Assembly: GCA_035561315.1 (NCBI GenBank)
Contig: DATMXR010000008.1
Span: 1 to 24,224 of the forward strand
Source of the DNA: JAEYLA01 sp035561315
Lineage (GTDB): Bacteria; Bacillota; Clostridia; Christensenellales; CAG-138
DNA: 24,224 nucleotides
Reading direction: 5' to 3'
This document shows positions 1-6,592 of this stretch, piece after piece (the stretch's first letter is position 1; every line of letters starts with the position of its first letter). The position numbers and the translations under genes were made by a program. The notes beneath the pieces are model-generated. The model made no database searches. It was given only the letters and a program-made list of their open reading frames with translations, and had not been told where the DNA came from.

Positions 1-251
1 ATATACTCATACGTGATCTTGCCCTCATAACCGTCTTCCTTCGCTATGCGGTCAAACAGGTCTTCCCTTTGGGCGGATGCGGTATGCAGGCGGTTGATTG
101 CCTCATCCTCCAGCTTCACCAGCATTTCGATCCCGTCCAAATCGTTTTTGATCAACGCGGTTTTTTTGCTTTTTGCGTACTGTAACAGGCCGACATAGAT
201 TTCAAGCTCGCCAGCCATGTAATATTCCAGTTCTTTGATCAGATCCCGCAT
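1..251 (-). CDS. flgN: Flagellar filament-protein chaperone FlgN, 3' end cut by window edge
   Basis: About 83 residues are visible and the frame is still open at base 1, so the C-terminus lies outside. The visible part is helical and charged, beginning MRDLIKELEYYMAGELEIY, then a KKTALIKNDLDGIEML segment and an EDEAINRL helix. This is the usual N-terminal pattern of FlgN-type chaperones, which bind hook-filament junction proteins FlgK and FlgL in the cytoplasm and bring them to the export gate. Two in-frame ATGs exist (257 and 251). I chose 251 because a GAGG ribosome site sits 7 bases ahead of it, while it would nearly touch the ATG at 257. The gene follows flgM closely, the usual flgM-flgN order, so flgK and flgL probably come next. 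Family assignment rests on pattern and position. Confidence 0.82.
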   Translation of the reverse strand, partial: MRDLIKELEYYMAGELEIYVGLLQYAKSKKTALIKNDLDGIEMLVKLEDEAINRLHTASAQREDLFDRIAKEDGYEGKITYEY

Positions 252-286
252 GGCCATACCTCGTCTATCTGCCGGTCGTACATTGT

Positions 287-565
287 TTAGACTTCAAAAA
301 TCTTCTCCGCCACTTTTTCGGCCGGAACAAAATAGGTGTTGTTGTCGACCTTCTGCTTGATGGCGCTAATCCTTGCCGCCCTCGCCGGGTCCTGCACGCT
401 AAGCGCCTCGCGGGCCGCCTTGAGCGTAGCGGAAAAAGATTTCGCGGTGCTGGACAGCTCCACATGATCCGCCAGCATAACGCGGTTCTCGGTGAACGGC
501 TGGATATCCCTCACACATAGATACTGGCCGTAGATCTCCTTTGGCGGAATTGAATTTACTCTCAT
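287..565 (-). CDS. flgM: Anti-sigma-28 factor FlgM
   Basis: A 92-residue protein of the usual FlgM size. The N-terminal half is polar and probably disordered. The C-terminal half carries the family pattern: VELSSTAKSF, then ARAARISAIKQKVDNNTY and the closing helix EKVAEKIFEV. FlgM binds the flagellar sigma factor (encoded here at 3726-4481) and keeps it off RNA polymerase until the hook-basal body is complete and FlgM is exported through it. A GGGAAGTGG ribosome site precedes ATG 565. It lies between yvyF and flgN, as in Bacillus and Clostridia. A 147-base leader with unusual repeats separates it from yvyF, which may allow separate control. Confidence 0.93.
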   Translation of the reverse strand: MRVNSIPPKEIYGQYLCVRDIQPFTENRVMLADHVELSSTAKSFSATLKAAREALSVQDPARAARISAIKQKVDNNTYFVPAEKVAEKIFEV

Positions 566-601
566 ATTGCCACTTCCCTGTCCCTGATTTCGCGCTTCCT
601 G

Positions 602-695
602 AATGAAAACTTATTCCAGTGAAAGCTTCTTCCAATAAAAGGCTTCTAACGAAGCTTATAATAAATACGTTTCAAGCGAAACTCCGGAATGAAAC
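602..695 (-). repeat. Degenerate tandem units with TTC-N4-GAA dyads upstream of flgM
   Basis: On the plus strand, units starting AATGAAAA (602), AATAAAAG (634), AATAAATA (660) and a partial AATGAAAC (688) follow each other at 32, 26 and 28 bases. The first three each contain a TTC-N4-GAA dyad: 614-623, 644-653 and 671-680. Flanking bases pair in two of them (GCTTC/GAAGC and GTTTC/GAAAC), with a compensating C-G to T-A change. The array fills most of the 147-base gap between yvyF and flgM. It could be repeated operators, small hairpins in the flgM leader, or chance in AT-rich DNA. No clear promoter was found in the same gap. Confidence 0.45.
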
Positions 696-712
696 AACTC
701 CATCCCCGAACC

Positions 713-1132
713 TCATCTTTTGTTGTCGTCCAAATGTCTGCGGTCCTGATAACTCATGATCTCCACGGGCGCCCTCTTCTCCGCCTGTTTCGCGGCGGCG
801 GCTTCGGTCATGTTTTCCAGGATTCTTGATAACCTGTCCTTGCAGGCCGCGCAGATTTTTCCAGAGGCAATCGCCTTCCCGCAATGCTCGCAGCGGATGC
901 TCTCGCTCGGAACGGAAAGCGTCAGCCGTTCATCCTTAAGAAACTGCAGGATGCTCCGTTCGCTCACCCCCGTCTCCTTTGATAATTCCATAATATCGGC
1001 TTCGGGATGCTCATACAGGTAATCCCGCACCAAGCGGAATTCCTGATCCAACCTATCTTCGCATTCCATGCACATGGACCCGCCCACGGACTGAAACAGC
1101 TTGCCGCACATCCTGCATTGCTTTACCTTCAT
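713..1132 (-). CDS. yvyF: Flagellar operon zinc-finger protein, YvyF/TIGR03826-like
   Basis: A 139-residue protein with two CxxC...CxxC zinc-binding sets: C6/C9 with C21/C24, and C81/C84 with C94/C97. Between them (about residues 46-70) lies a helix-turn-helix-like stretch, IMELSKETGVSERSILQFL. This matches the Firmicute flagellar-operon protein usually found just ahead of flgM. The molecular role of that family is not settled; the architecture suggests a small nucleic-acid or protein-binding regulator. A GGAGG site lies 8 bases before ATG 1132. The gene follows flgG by 45 bases, so it is probably in the same transcript. The tail after residue 100 is charged and likely flexible. Confidence 0.9.
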   Translation of the reverse strand: MKVKQCRMCGKLFQSVGGSMCMECEDRLDQEFRLVRDYLYEHPEADIMELSKETGVSERSILQFLKDERLTLSVPSESIRCEHCGKAIASGKICAACKDRLSRILENMTEAAAAKQAEKRAPVEIMSYQDRRHLDDNKR

Positions 1133-1177
1133 TTAAGACTACCTCCGTTTGACCATCCTACCGCCCCAGACAGAGGT

Positions 1178-1963
1178 TTAGTTGCGCATGTTGTTTGCCA
1201 TGGCAGCCATTTCATCCGCAGTACGCACCGCCTGTGAAGCAAAGGAAAACGCCTTTTGCGCGCGGATGAGCGTCGTCATCTCGGTCGCCATATCCACATT
1301 GGAGGATTCCAGGTATCCGACGCGCACCTCCGGGCTTTCCACCGTCTCCGCCTCGCCCGAGGCGGCGGTGGCGCGGAATGTGCTGCTGCCCGCGGCTTCC
1401 AGACCTTCGTTGTTCAAAAAGGAGGTGATCTGAAGCGTCGCGAATGCGGTGGGCGTAGCCGCCGCCGTACCGTCGGCCGCGGTGGTCCTGATGAACAGCT
1501 GCCCGCTGCCATCCACGGAGAGAGAGCTTAAATCCCCCTGGGGAATCTCTATCCTGCCGCCCTCCCCCATCACATAGCGGCCTTCGGAATCCACCAGGTA
1601 CCTGCCGTCCCCTTCCACGGAAAGCTTGAACGCGCCGCTGCGCGTATACACTTCGTTGCCGTCCTGATCCTCCAGGGTGAAAAACCCGTCATTGGTCAGG
1701 CAAAAATCCAAAGGTGCTCCGGTAAGCATGGGCGTGCCCAGCGCAAATGACTTCGTAATAGCGGAAACCCGCACGCCGGTGCCGCGCTGGAGAAGTTCGC
1801 CGTCGGTGGGCCTGACCATGGTATTGTAGAGCGTATCCTTAAAATTGACGCTGCTCGACTTAAACCCCACCGTGTTGACGTTGGCGATATTGTTTGCGAT
1901 TACATCAAGCTGCTGCTGCTGTGCGCGCAGCGCGCTTTTGGCTGAAAGAGACGTCTGCATCAT
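1178..1963 (-). CDS. flgG: Flagellar basal-body rod protein, FlgG family
   Basis: A 261-residue rod/hook family protein. The N-terminal motif, QQQLDVIANNIANVNTVGFK at residues 16-35, is the heptad-rich rod signature. The C-terminal helix MATEMTTLIRAQKAFSFASQ is the matching partner, and the two pack together in the axial structure. The middle holds the FlgE/F/G core with LTNDGFFTLEDQDGNEVYTRSG. FlgG forms the distal rod and is exported by the flagellar type III system without a Sec signal. It follows flgF by ten bases, as in the flhO-flhP pair of Bacillus. Which of the two corresponds strictly to FlgG is inferred from order and from the NTVGFKSS motif. The start has two adjacent ATGs (1963, 1960). 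Confidence 0.9.
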   Translation of the reverse strand: MMQTSLSAKSALRAQQQQLDVIANNIANVNTVGFKSSSVNFKDTLYNTMVRPTDGELLQRGTGVRVSAITKSFALGTPMLTGAPLDFCLTNDGFFTLEDQDGNEVYTRSGAFKLSVEGDGRYLVDSEGRYVMGEGGRIEIPQGDLSSLSVDGSGQLFIRTTAADGTAAATPTAFATLQITSFLNNEGLEAAGSSTFRATAASGEAETVESPEVRVGYLESSNVDMATEMTTLIRAQKAFSFASQAVRTADEMAAMANNMRN

Positions 1964-1973
1964 GGCAAAAGAC

Positions 1974-2726
1974 CTATACCTTTCCGATATCGTTCACGGC
2001 CCGGCCCAGCGTTTCGTCAAGCATTTTTACGATCCTCTGGCTGGTTTCAAAGCTTCTTGAGGCCGCCATCATGTTGAGCGTTTCGTTCGTGATATCCGTG
2101 TTGGAGGTCTCTAAGGCCCCCTGACGCACGACGACGCCCTGCGCGTTCCGGGCCGGTTGATTGTTTTGGTTGATATACAGGTTGTTTCCCATCTTTTTTA
2201 AACCCGTTTTATCCGCAAAGGAGACGACGCGCAGCGTGCCGAGAGTATCCCCTTCGGCGTTCGTGATATTCCCTTCCGAATCCACGGCGACATTCACGGT
2301 ATCCAGCCTTAAAAACCCGTTCGTCCCCAGCACGCGGTTGCCGTCGCTGGTGACGAGGTACCCGTCGGGGTCTATGGCGAAGCTGCCGTCGCGCGTGTAA
2401 CGCTCCCCCGCCGTGGTGGAAACGGCAAAAAACCCGTCCCCCGTGATGGCGAAATCCAATGCCCTGTCCGTGGTTTTCAGGCTTCCTTCGTCAAAGGAGG
2501 TGATCAACTCGTCGATATGCACGCCGGTGTTGAGCGGGCCGACGCCGCTTTCCGTATTGCCCGGGTCGTTCACGCGTTCCAGGTACATATCCCCGAACGA
2601 GCGCGAAACAAGGCTGTCGGCCTTAAAGCCGACGGTATCCATATTCGCGATGTTGTTCGCGGTTACATCCACTTTCTTCCGCTGCACCAGCATGTTGGTG
2701 GCGGAAAGATACAAGCCTCGCAGCAT
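1974..2726 (-). CDS. flgF: Flagellar basal-body rod protein, FlgF/FlhO-like
   Basis: About 250 residues from ATG 2726, which has a GGAGGG site 5 bases upstream; an earlier in-frame ATG at 2792 lacks one and would add an unlikely aromatic leader. Residues 3-35 hold the rod motif, with VTANNIANMDTVGFK. The core has FAITGDGFFAVSTTAGERYTR, and the C-terminus has ITNETLNMMAASRSFETSQ. It is a rod component exported by the flagellar system, paired with flgG just downstream. A sigma-28-like promoter sits in the 80-base gap ahead, so flgF, flgG, yvyF, flgM and flgN may form a late unit. FlgF against FlgG naming is by order and by similarity to FlhO. Confidence 0.88.
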   Translation of the reverse strand: MLRGLYLSATNMLVQRKKVDVTANNIANMDTVGFKADSLVSRSFGDMYLERVNDPGNTESGVGPLNTGVHIDELITSFDEGSLKTTDRALDFAITGDGFFAVSTTAGERYTRDGSFAIDPDGYLVTSDGNRVLGTNGFLRLDTVNVAVDSEGNITNAEGDTLGTLRVVSFADKTGLKKMGNNLYINQNNQPARNAQGVVVRQGALETSNTDITNETLNMMAASRSFETSQRIVKMLDETLGRAVNDIGKV

Positions 2727-2771
2727 AGTCCCTCCAAGCGGCAATACGACCGCCCATTCCGTATAATAACA

Positions 2772-2798
2772 GTATCGAAAAAAATGCCGCAAACTTTA
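2772..2798 (-). promoter_or_regulatory. Candidate sigma-28 promoter for flgF-flgG-yvyF-flgM-flgN
   Basis: Read on the minus strand, TAAA (2795-2798) is followed by a 15-base spacer and TTCGATAC (2772-2779). The consensus is TAAA-N15-GCCGATAA, so the -35 is perfect, the spacing is exact, and the -10 keeps the CGATA core but differs at its edges. It lies 46 bases before the chosen flgF start. It would let active sigma-28 raise FlgM and rod protein levels. The match is weaker than that of the fliD promoter. Confidence 0.55.
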
Positions 2799-2806
2799 GA
2801 AAAAAT

Positions 2807-3358
2807 TTATATGCTTTTTTCCTGCTGGATGCCCAGCGCAAGGTCCACTTCCCCAAGAGAAATGGAAAGTTCCTGCGCGATACGGTCGGCCGGAATACCC
2901 GCATCATAGAGCTCCAGCACACGGTCGCGCAGCGACTTCTTTTTGGGGCCTGACTTCTTGCGGTCCGACGCCGGGGCCGACCGCTCCGCCTCCTGCGGGG
3001 CGCGCGCCGTCCTGGGCCGGCCGCGGCCGCGCTTTACCGGCTCATCCGTACGCTGCTCGGCGCTGACCCGGATGCCAGCAGTCAGGTGCTGCATGCGCTC
3101 GAGCATGGAAGCGACCTCTTCCCGGTCCGCGCGGACCTCTGCCCGCGTTTCCTCTACGTCTTCCTGCATGACGCTCATCGCCCGCTCAAGCTTGTGGAAC
3201 AGGGTAAGAAGCTCCTCTTCCCGCTCCCTGAAATCATCGGGCGGGGGGGGCTTTACAGCTTCCTCCTTCTGGTTCCGCCTGAGCATGCTGCTCAGGTACA
3301 CCGTGGCGCATACAAGAACGAATACGAAAAAAGCGAACAAATAATAGGTGTAGTCCAT
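2807..3358 (-). CDS. SwrB-like membrane-anchored DUF6115-type protein
   Basis: A 183-residue protein with one N-terminal membrane helix (about residues 5-25, YLFAFFVFVLVCATVYL). It continues with a charged coiled coil (about 45-100) and a basic, Ala/Pro/Arg-rich linker containing a GRGRPRTAR AT-hook-like stretch. The C-terminal helix-turn-helix-like module is VLELYDAGIPADRIAQELSISLGEVDLAL. That module and the layout match the DUF6115 proteins that follow the flagellar sigma gene in many Firmicutes, where Bacillus SwrB occupies the same place. SwrB promotes flagellar export-gate maturation; that role here is inference from position and layout, not sequence identity. A GAGGGG site precedes ATG 3358. 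Confidence 0.75.
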   Translation of the reverse strand: MDYTYYLFAFFVFVLVCATVYLSSMLRRNQKEEAVKPPPPDDFREREEELLTLFHKLERAMSVMQEDVEETRAEVRADREEVASMLERMQHLTAGIRVSAEQRTDEPVKRGRGRPRTARAPQEAERSAPASDRKKSGPKKKSLRDRVLELYDAGIPADRIAQELSISLGEVDLALGIQQEKSI

Positions 3359-3385
3359 ATTCCCCTCTTCTTAGGCGCATGCCGC

Positions 3386-3688
3386 CTATATCTCAATATC
3401 GATTTTGGTGGGCTCCCCCGGCAGGGGCTTTTTATGGGCTTCCTGCTTCTTTTCTTCCCGCTTCTGTTCCTGCTGCCGCTTCTCGCGCTCTTTTTCCCGC
3501 TGGATGGCGACGTCGGAGGGCTCGTATACGTCAACGACCTGCTGCCGCGCCAGTTCCGCGTCATGCATGGCGCGGCTTTGGATATGCGCCTGCGCCATTT
3601 CGCCGCTTTTTTGCAGGTTGCTTGCCTCCTTGGAAAAATCCGTCACCTTATGGATCATGATCTTGGAGCCTATGCCTTCAAACGCCAC
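3386..3688 (-). CDS. Small charged protein of unknown function in the sigma-28 operon
   Basis: A 100-residue protein starting at GTG 3688 with a strong GGGGGAGG site. The N-terminal half is mixed helix. Residues about 60-85 are an almost continuous run of Arg, Lys, Gln and Glu that should form a single charged helix. The C-terminus ends in IDIEI. No catalytic or binding motif is visible. Clostridia often carry a short, poorly conserved protein with a charged middle and an IDI-type end right after the motility sigma gene, and this fits that pattern. It lies 37 bases after the sigma gene and 27 before the SwrB-like gene, so it is co-transcribed. Function unknown. Confidence 0.72.
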   Translation of the reverse strand: MAFEGIGSKIMIHKVTDFSKEASNLQKSGEMAQAHIQSRAMHDAELARQQVVDVYEPSDVAIQREKEREKRQQEQKREEKKQEAHKKPLPGEPTKIDIEI

Positions 3689-3725
3689 AAAACCTCCCCC
3701 TTTCGGCGGTTGTTCCGCTTTGCCT

Positions 3726-4481
3726 CTAGTTGAACATCGTCTGGAGCCTGGAGCGGAACTTCATGATTACCTTGGAATGTATCTGCGAGGCGCGGGATTC
3801 CGAAACCCCCAATATTCCCGCGATCTCCTTGAGCGTAAGCTCTTCATAGTAATACAGCGTGATGACGAGGCGTTCTTTTTCGGGCAACGTCTCTATCAGC
3901 TCCGCAAGCACCTGCTTCATCTCGTTGTTTTCCACGTTTTCTTCGGGAGTCTCGCCTTTGTCCTGCACCACCTGGGCAAGCGAGCAATCGCTCGATATCA
4001 TCTCCTCAAAATGCATGACGTTGAACATATGCATTTTGTTGACGATCTTCTGCATCTCCTTCTCGTTCATGCCAAGGTAGGCGGCCACCTCGCTGTCCGA
4101 AGGTTCCCTCGCAAGCTCCTTTTCAAGCTCGCTGTAGGCGGCGCTGATGGCCTGAATCTTCCTGCGCAGGCTCGAGGGCGCCCAATCCTGCTTGCGCATA
4201 TGGTCGATGATCTCCCCGCGGATGCGCAGGGAGGCGTAGTTTTCAAACTGGATCTCGCGCGTGACGTCGAATTTGCTGATCGCGTCGATCAGCCCCAGTA
4301 CGCCGCAGCTCAATAAATCGTCAAAGTTGCTGTATCCCTCGTAGGTGGGCAGCAACCGATATACGATGCGTTTGACCAGGTACATATAATGCAGGACGAT
4401 CTCGTTCTTTACTTCCTGCGAGCCGTCCTTTGCATATTGCTCCCAAAGCATCTGCGCCCTATCGTATGCTGCTTCTGCCAT
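3726..4481 (-). CDS. sigD: RNA polymerase sigma factor for flagellar operons (SigD/FliA/WhiG, sigma-28)
   Basis: A 251-residue sigma-70 family protein. Region 2 spans about residues 24-100, with YSNFDDLLSCGVLGLIDAIS and then YASLRIRGEIIDHMRKQDW, typical of the FliA/SigD group. Region 3 covers about 103-165. Region 4 is at about 190-248, with LPEKERLVITLYYYEELTLK and the DNA-reading helix VSESRASQIHSKVIMKFR. It directs polymerase to TAAA-N15-GCCGATAA promoters, one of which is seen before fliD and a weaker one before flgF. FlgM at 287-565 is its expected antagonist. ATG 4481 has a GGGAGGGAC site. It lies 57 bases after flhG, the standard Firmicute position. Confidence 0.95.
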   Translation of the reverse strand: MAEAAYDRAQMLWEQYAKDGSQEVKNEIVLHYMYLVKRIVYRLLPTYEGYSNFDDLLSCGVLGLIDAISKFDVTREIQFENYASLRIRGEIIDHMRKQDWAPSSLRRKIQAISAAYSELEKELAREPSDSEVAAYLGMNEKEMQKIVNKMHMFNVMHFEEMISSDCSLAQVVQDKGETPEENVENNEMKQVLAELIETLPEKERLVITLYYYEELTLKEIAGILGVSESRASQIHSKVIMKFRSRLQTMFN

Positions 4482-4538
4482 GCTTGTCCCTCCCGGATGT
4501 TGCGTCCTTACTGGCGAACCGGTATATGGCCGCTGCGC

Positions 4539-5390
4539 TTATCCGCCGCCCAAAAGGCGTTTTAAAAACCCCGCGATGCTCTTTTCGCCGGTATCGGGCA
4601 TATTCAAAAGGTTCATCGCCAGGCGCCGGTACTGGTGCGCGGCCTTTGACTCCGGAAAACTCATCAAAAGCGGCATTTGCAGCTTTACGGCGCGCGACAT
4701 GTTGTCGTCCTTGAGGATATACCCAAGCCCTTTCACCGGGACGCCGGCATACTGGCACGCAATGCGGGTAAACCCGTCCAGGGCCGAAACCGCTTCCTTT
4801 TCGGTATCCGCCATGTTCATAACGAGGCGGATATTGGGGTATATGTTGCGCTGCCCCAGGATTTTCACAAGCGCGTAGGCATCCATAAACGCCGTGGGCT
4901 CGGGCGTTGTCACAAGCAGCGTATCATGGCTTGCGGCGATGAGGCGCAGGATATGATCCGATATCCCCGCGCCCGTGTCAAATATCACGGTATCCGCGAC
5001 GTCCTCCAGACACATGAGCTGCGTGATGATGCCCTGCACCGAATCCGGGTTGAGGCTGAGCATTTCCTCCACGCCGGACCCGCCGGAAATAAACTTCACA
5101 TCGGATACGCCGGTGCCTATGATTTCGCGTATGCTCCGCCCGCCATGGATGACGCTTAAAAGGTTGCCCTCCGTTTTTGCGCCCAGCATCACGTCCACGT
5201 TGGCAAGCCCCAAATCCATATCCACGATCAATGTGCGCCGCCCCAGCTTGTTGAGTGCGATCGCCAGGTTGATGGACGTGCTTGTCTTGCCTACGCCGCC
5301 CTTCGCGCTGGTGACCGTCATCACCCGGATGCTGGGGGGCGTGTGCCTGGCTTTCATGATATCGCGTAGCGCCTGCGCCTGGTCAAACAT
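4539..5390 (-). CDS. flhG: MinD/ParA-type ATPase FlhG (FleN, YlxH)
   Basis: 283 residues from ATG 5390; the frame runs further upstream but that part overlaps flhF, and a GGGGAG site lies properly ahead of ATG 5390. The deviant Walker A, SAKGGVGKT, is at residues 28-36. It is followed by the switch I-like VDMDLGLANVDVMLG and later VIFDTGAGI. FlhG regulates flagellar number and placement by acting with FlhF, the SRP-type GTPase encoded just upstream (2-base gap). The N-terminal segment FDQAQALRDIM matches the conserved DQAxxLR motif by which FlhG stimulates FlhF GTPase activity. The C-terminus is probably an amphipathic membrane-binding helix (IAGFLKRLLGG). Confidence 0.94.
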   Translation of the reverse strand: MFDQAQALRDIMKARHTPPSIRVMTVTSAKGGVGKTSTSINLAIALNKLGRRTLIVDMDLGLANVDVMLGAKTEGNLLSVIHGGRSIREIIGTGVSDVKFISGGSGVEEMLSLNPDSVQGIITQLMCLEDVADTVIFDTGAGISDHILRLIAASHDTLLVTTPEPTAFMDAYALVKILGQRNIYPNIRLVMNMADTEKEAVSALDGFTRIACQYAGVPVKGLGYILKDDNMSRAVKLQMPLLMSFPESKAAHQYRRLAMNLLNMPDTGEKSIAGFLKRLLGGG

Positions 5391-5392
5391 CT

Positions 5393-6589
5393 TCAGCACT
5401 CCCCTAACAGGTTTTTGGCCACCAGCTTCGTGTCGGGTATGGAAATATCGAACGGTACGTTCTGTCCGGTCGTAATAAACGCAATGGGCTGCTTCGCCAG
5501 GGAAGAGATATTGAGTACGCTGCCCCATGCGCTGACCTCGTCGAGTTTTGTGACGATAAGCTTGTACCCGCTTAGGAAGGAATAATGGTTGATAAGTTCG
5601 CGGCTCGCGCCGTAGCCCATGGACGCGCTCACGCAAAGCAGCAGCTCGTCCGCGCCGCTGTGGCGGATGTATGCCTCTACATCTTCCCGGTAGCGCTTAT
5701 CCGCGGGGCTTTTCCCGGCGGTGTCGATCAGCACCACGTCCCGGTCCTGCATTTTGAGCAGGGCGTCCTCCACATCCTCCGGGGAATAGACGGTGCAGAT
5801 GGGCAGCTCCATGATCTCCGCATAGGCCCTGAGCTGCTCCTGCGCCGCCACGCGGTAGGTATCGGTGTTGATAAAGCCCACCTTGAGCCCATGGTTGATG
5901 GTGAACAGGCCCGCGAGCTTCACGATTGTGGTGGTCTTGCCCACGCCCGTGGGTCCCAGCAGCATGATGATGTTCATGCGGTATTTTTTGAGCTTGATGG
6001 AGGCGGGCTCGCCCAGTATATCCTGCACCAGGCTGTAGGCCACCTGCTCCGGGTCGTCGTTGAATTTTACGGTGATCTCATGGGTCTGCGCCGCGATTTT
6101 TTTCGCCACGCCTACAAACACCTCGCGCTCCATCAGCCGGTTGCCGATCGCCTCCGCCCCGGAGGAAAGCTTGACGCCGCTCCTGCGGTCAAGCGGCGGT
6201 TTCTGCTCGGCCCCCGCCGCGGGCGCGGCGGATGCTGACGGCTTGGAAGCGGGCGCCGCATTGGACTGGAGCTTTCTCTGCTCCGCCTGCGCCAGAATCT
6301 GGGCCGCCGCCACGGCGGGCTGCGCCGCCTGAGGCCTTTTGGGGGCGGGCGCGGGCTGGGCGGGCGCGGGACGCGGCTGCTCATACGCTTTGCGTTCCGG
6401 TATCATGGATTTTCCCGGCGCCGGCTCGTAGGCCACCGTCACTTCCACCAGCTTTTTGCCAAAAAGGCCTTTGAGCCCTTTGCCTCTGATCTGGCGGTTG
6501 GAGAGTATCATCGCGTCGGGGCCAAGCTCCTTGCGGATGCGCTCCATCGCTTCGGGCATTTCATTTGCGATATAACTCCTGACGAACAT
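5393..6589 (-). CDS. flhF: SRP-family GTPase FlhF, flagellar placement
   Basis: 398 residues in the usual B-N-G layout. The N-terminal B domain is residues 1-55. A Pro/Ala-rich linker covers about 57-130. The N domain follows, then the SRP-type GTPase domain with G1 GPTGVGKTTT (212-221), G3 DTAGKS (289-294) and G4 TKLD (347-350). FlhF dimerises with GTP at the membrane and marks the site where the flagellar base is assembled. It starts 3 bases after the flhA stop with no clear ribosome site, so it is probably translated by coupling. FlhG follows with a 2-base gap. The linker is the only variable part. Confidence 0.95.
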   Translation of the reverse strand: MFVRSYIANEMPEAMERIRKELGPDAMILSNRQIRGKGLKGLFGKKLVEVTVAYEPAPGKSMIPERKAYEQPRPAPAQPAPAPKRPQAAQPAVAAAQILAQAEQRKLQSNAAPASKPSASAAPAAGAEQKPPLDRRSGVKLSSGAEAIGNRLMEREVFVGVAKKIAAQTHEITVKFNDDPEQVAYSLVQDILGEPASIKLKKYRMNIIMLLGPTGVGKTTTIVKLAGLFTINHGLKVGFINTDTYRVAAQEQLRAYAEIMELPICTVYSPEDVEDALLKMQDRDVVLIDTAGKSPADKRYREDVEAYIRHSGADELLLCVSASMGYGASRELINHYSFLSGYKLIVTKLDEVSAWGSVLNISSLAKQPIAFITTGQNVPFDISIPDTKLVAKNLLGEC

Positions 6590-6592
6590 AGG

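Noticed and set aside
3405..4316. A 303-codon plus-strand open frame opposite the sigma-28 gene
   Set aside because: It is the antisense shadow of an unmistakable sigma factor and of the small gene beside it; composition is Leu/Arg/His-rich as expected for a shadow.
4539..5636. Longer FlhG start overlapping the end of flhF
   Set aside because: The added 82 residues are the flhF sequence in another frame, whereas ATG 5390 has a ribosome site and begins with the conserved FDQAQALR segment.
5585..6238. A 217-codon plus-strand frame opposite flhF
   Set aside because: Shadow of the GTPase domain; rich in His and Arg with no motif.
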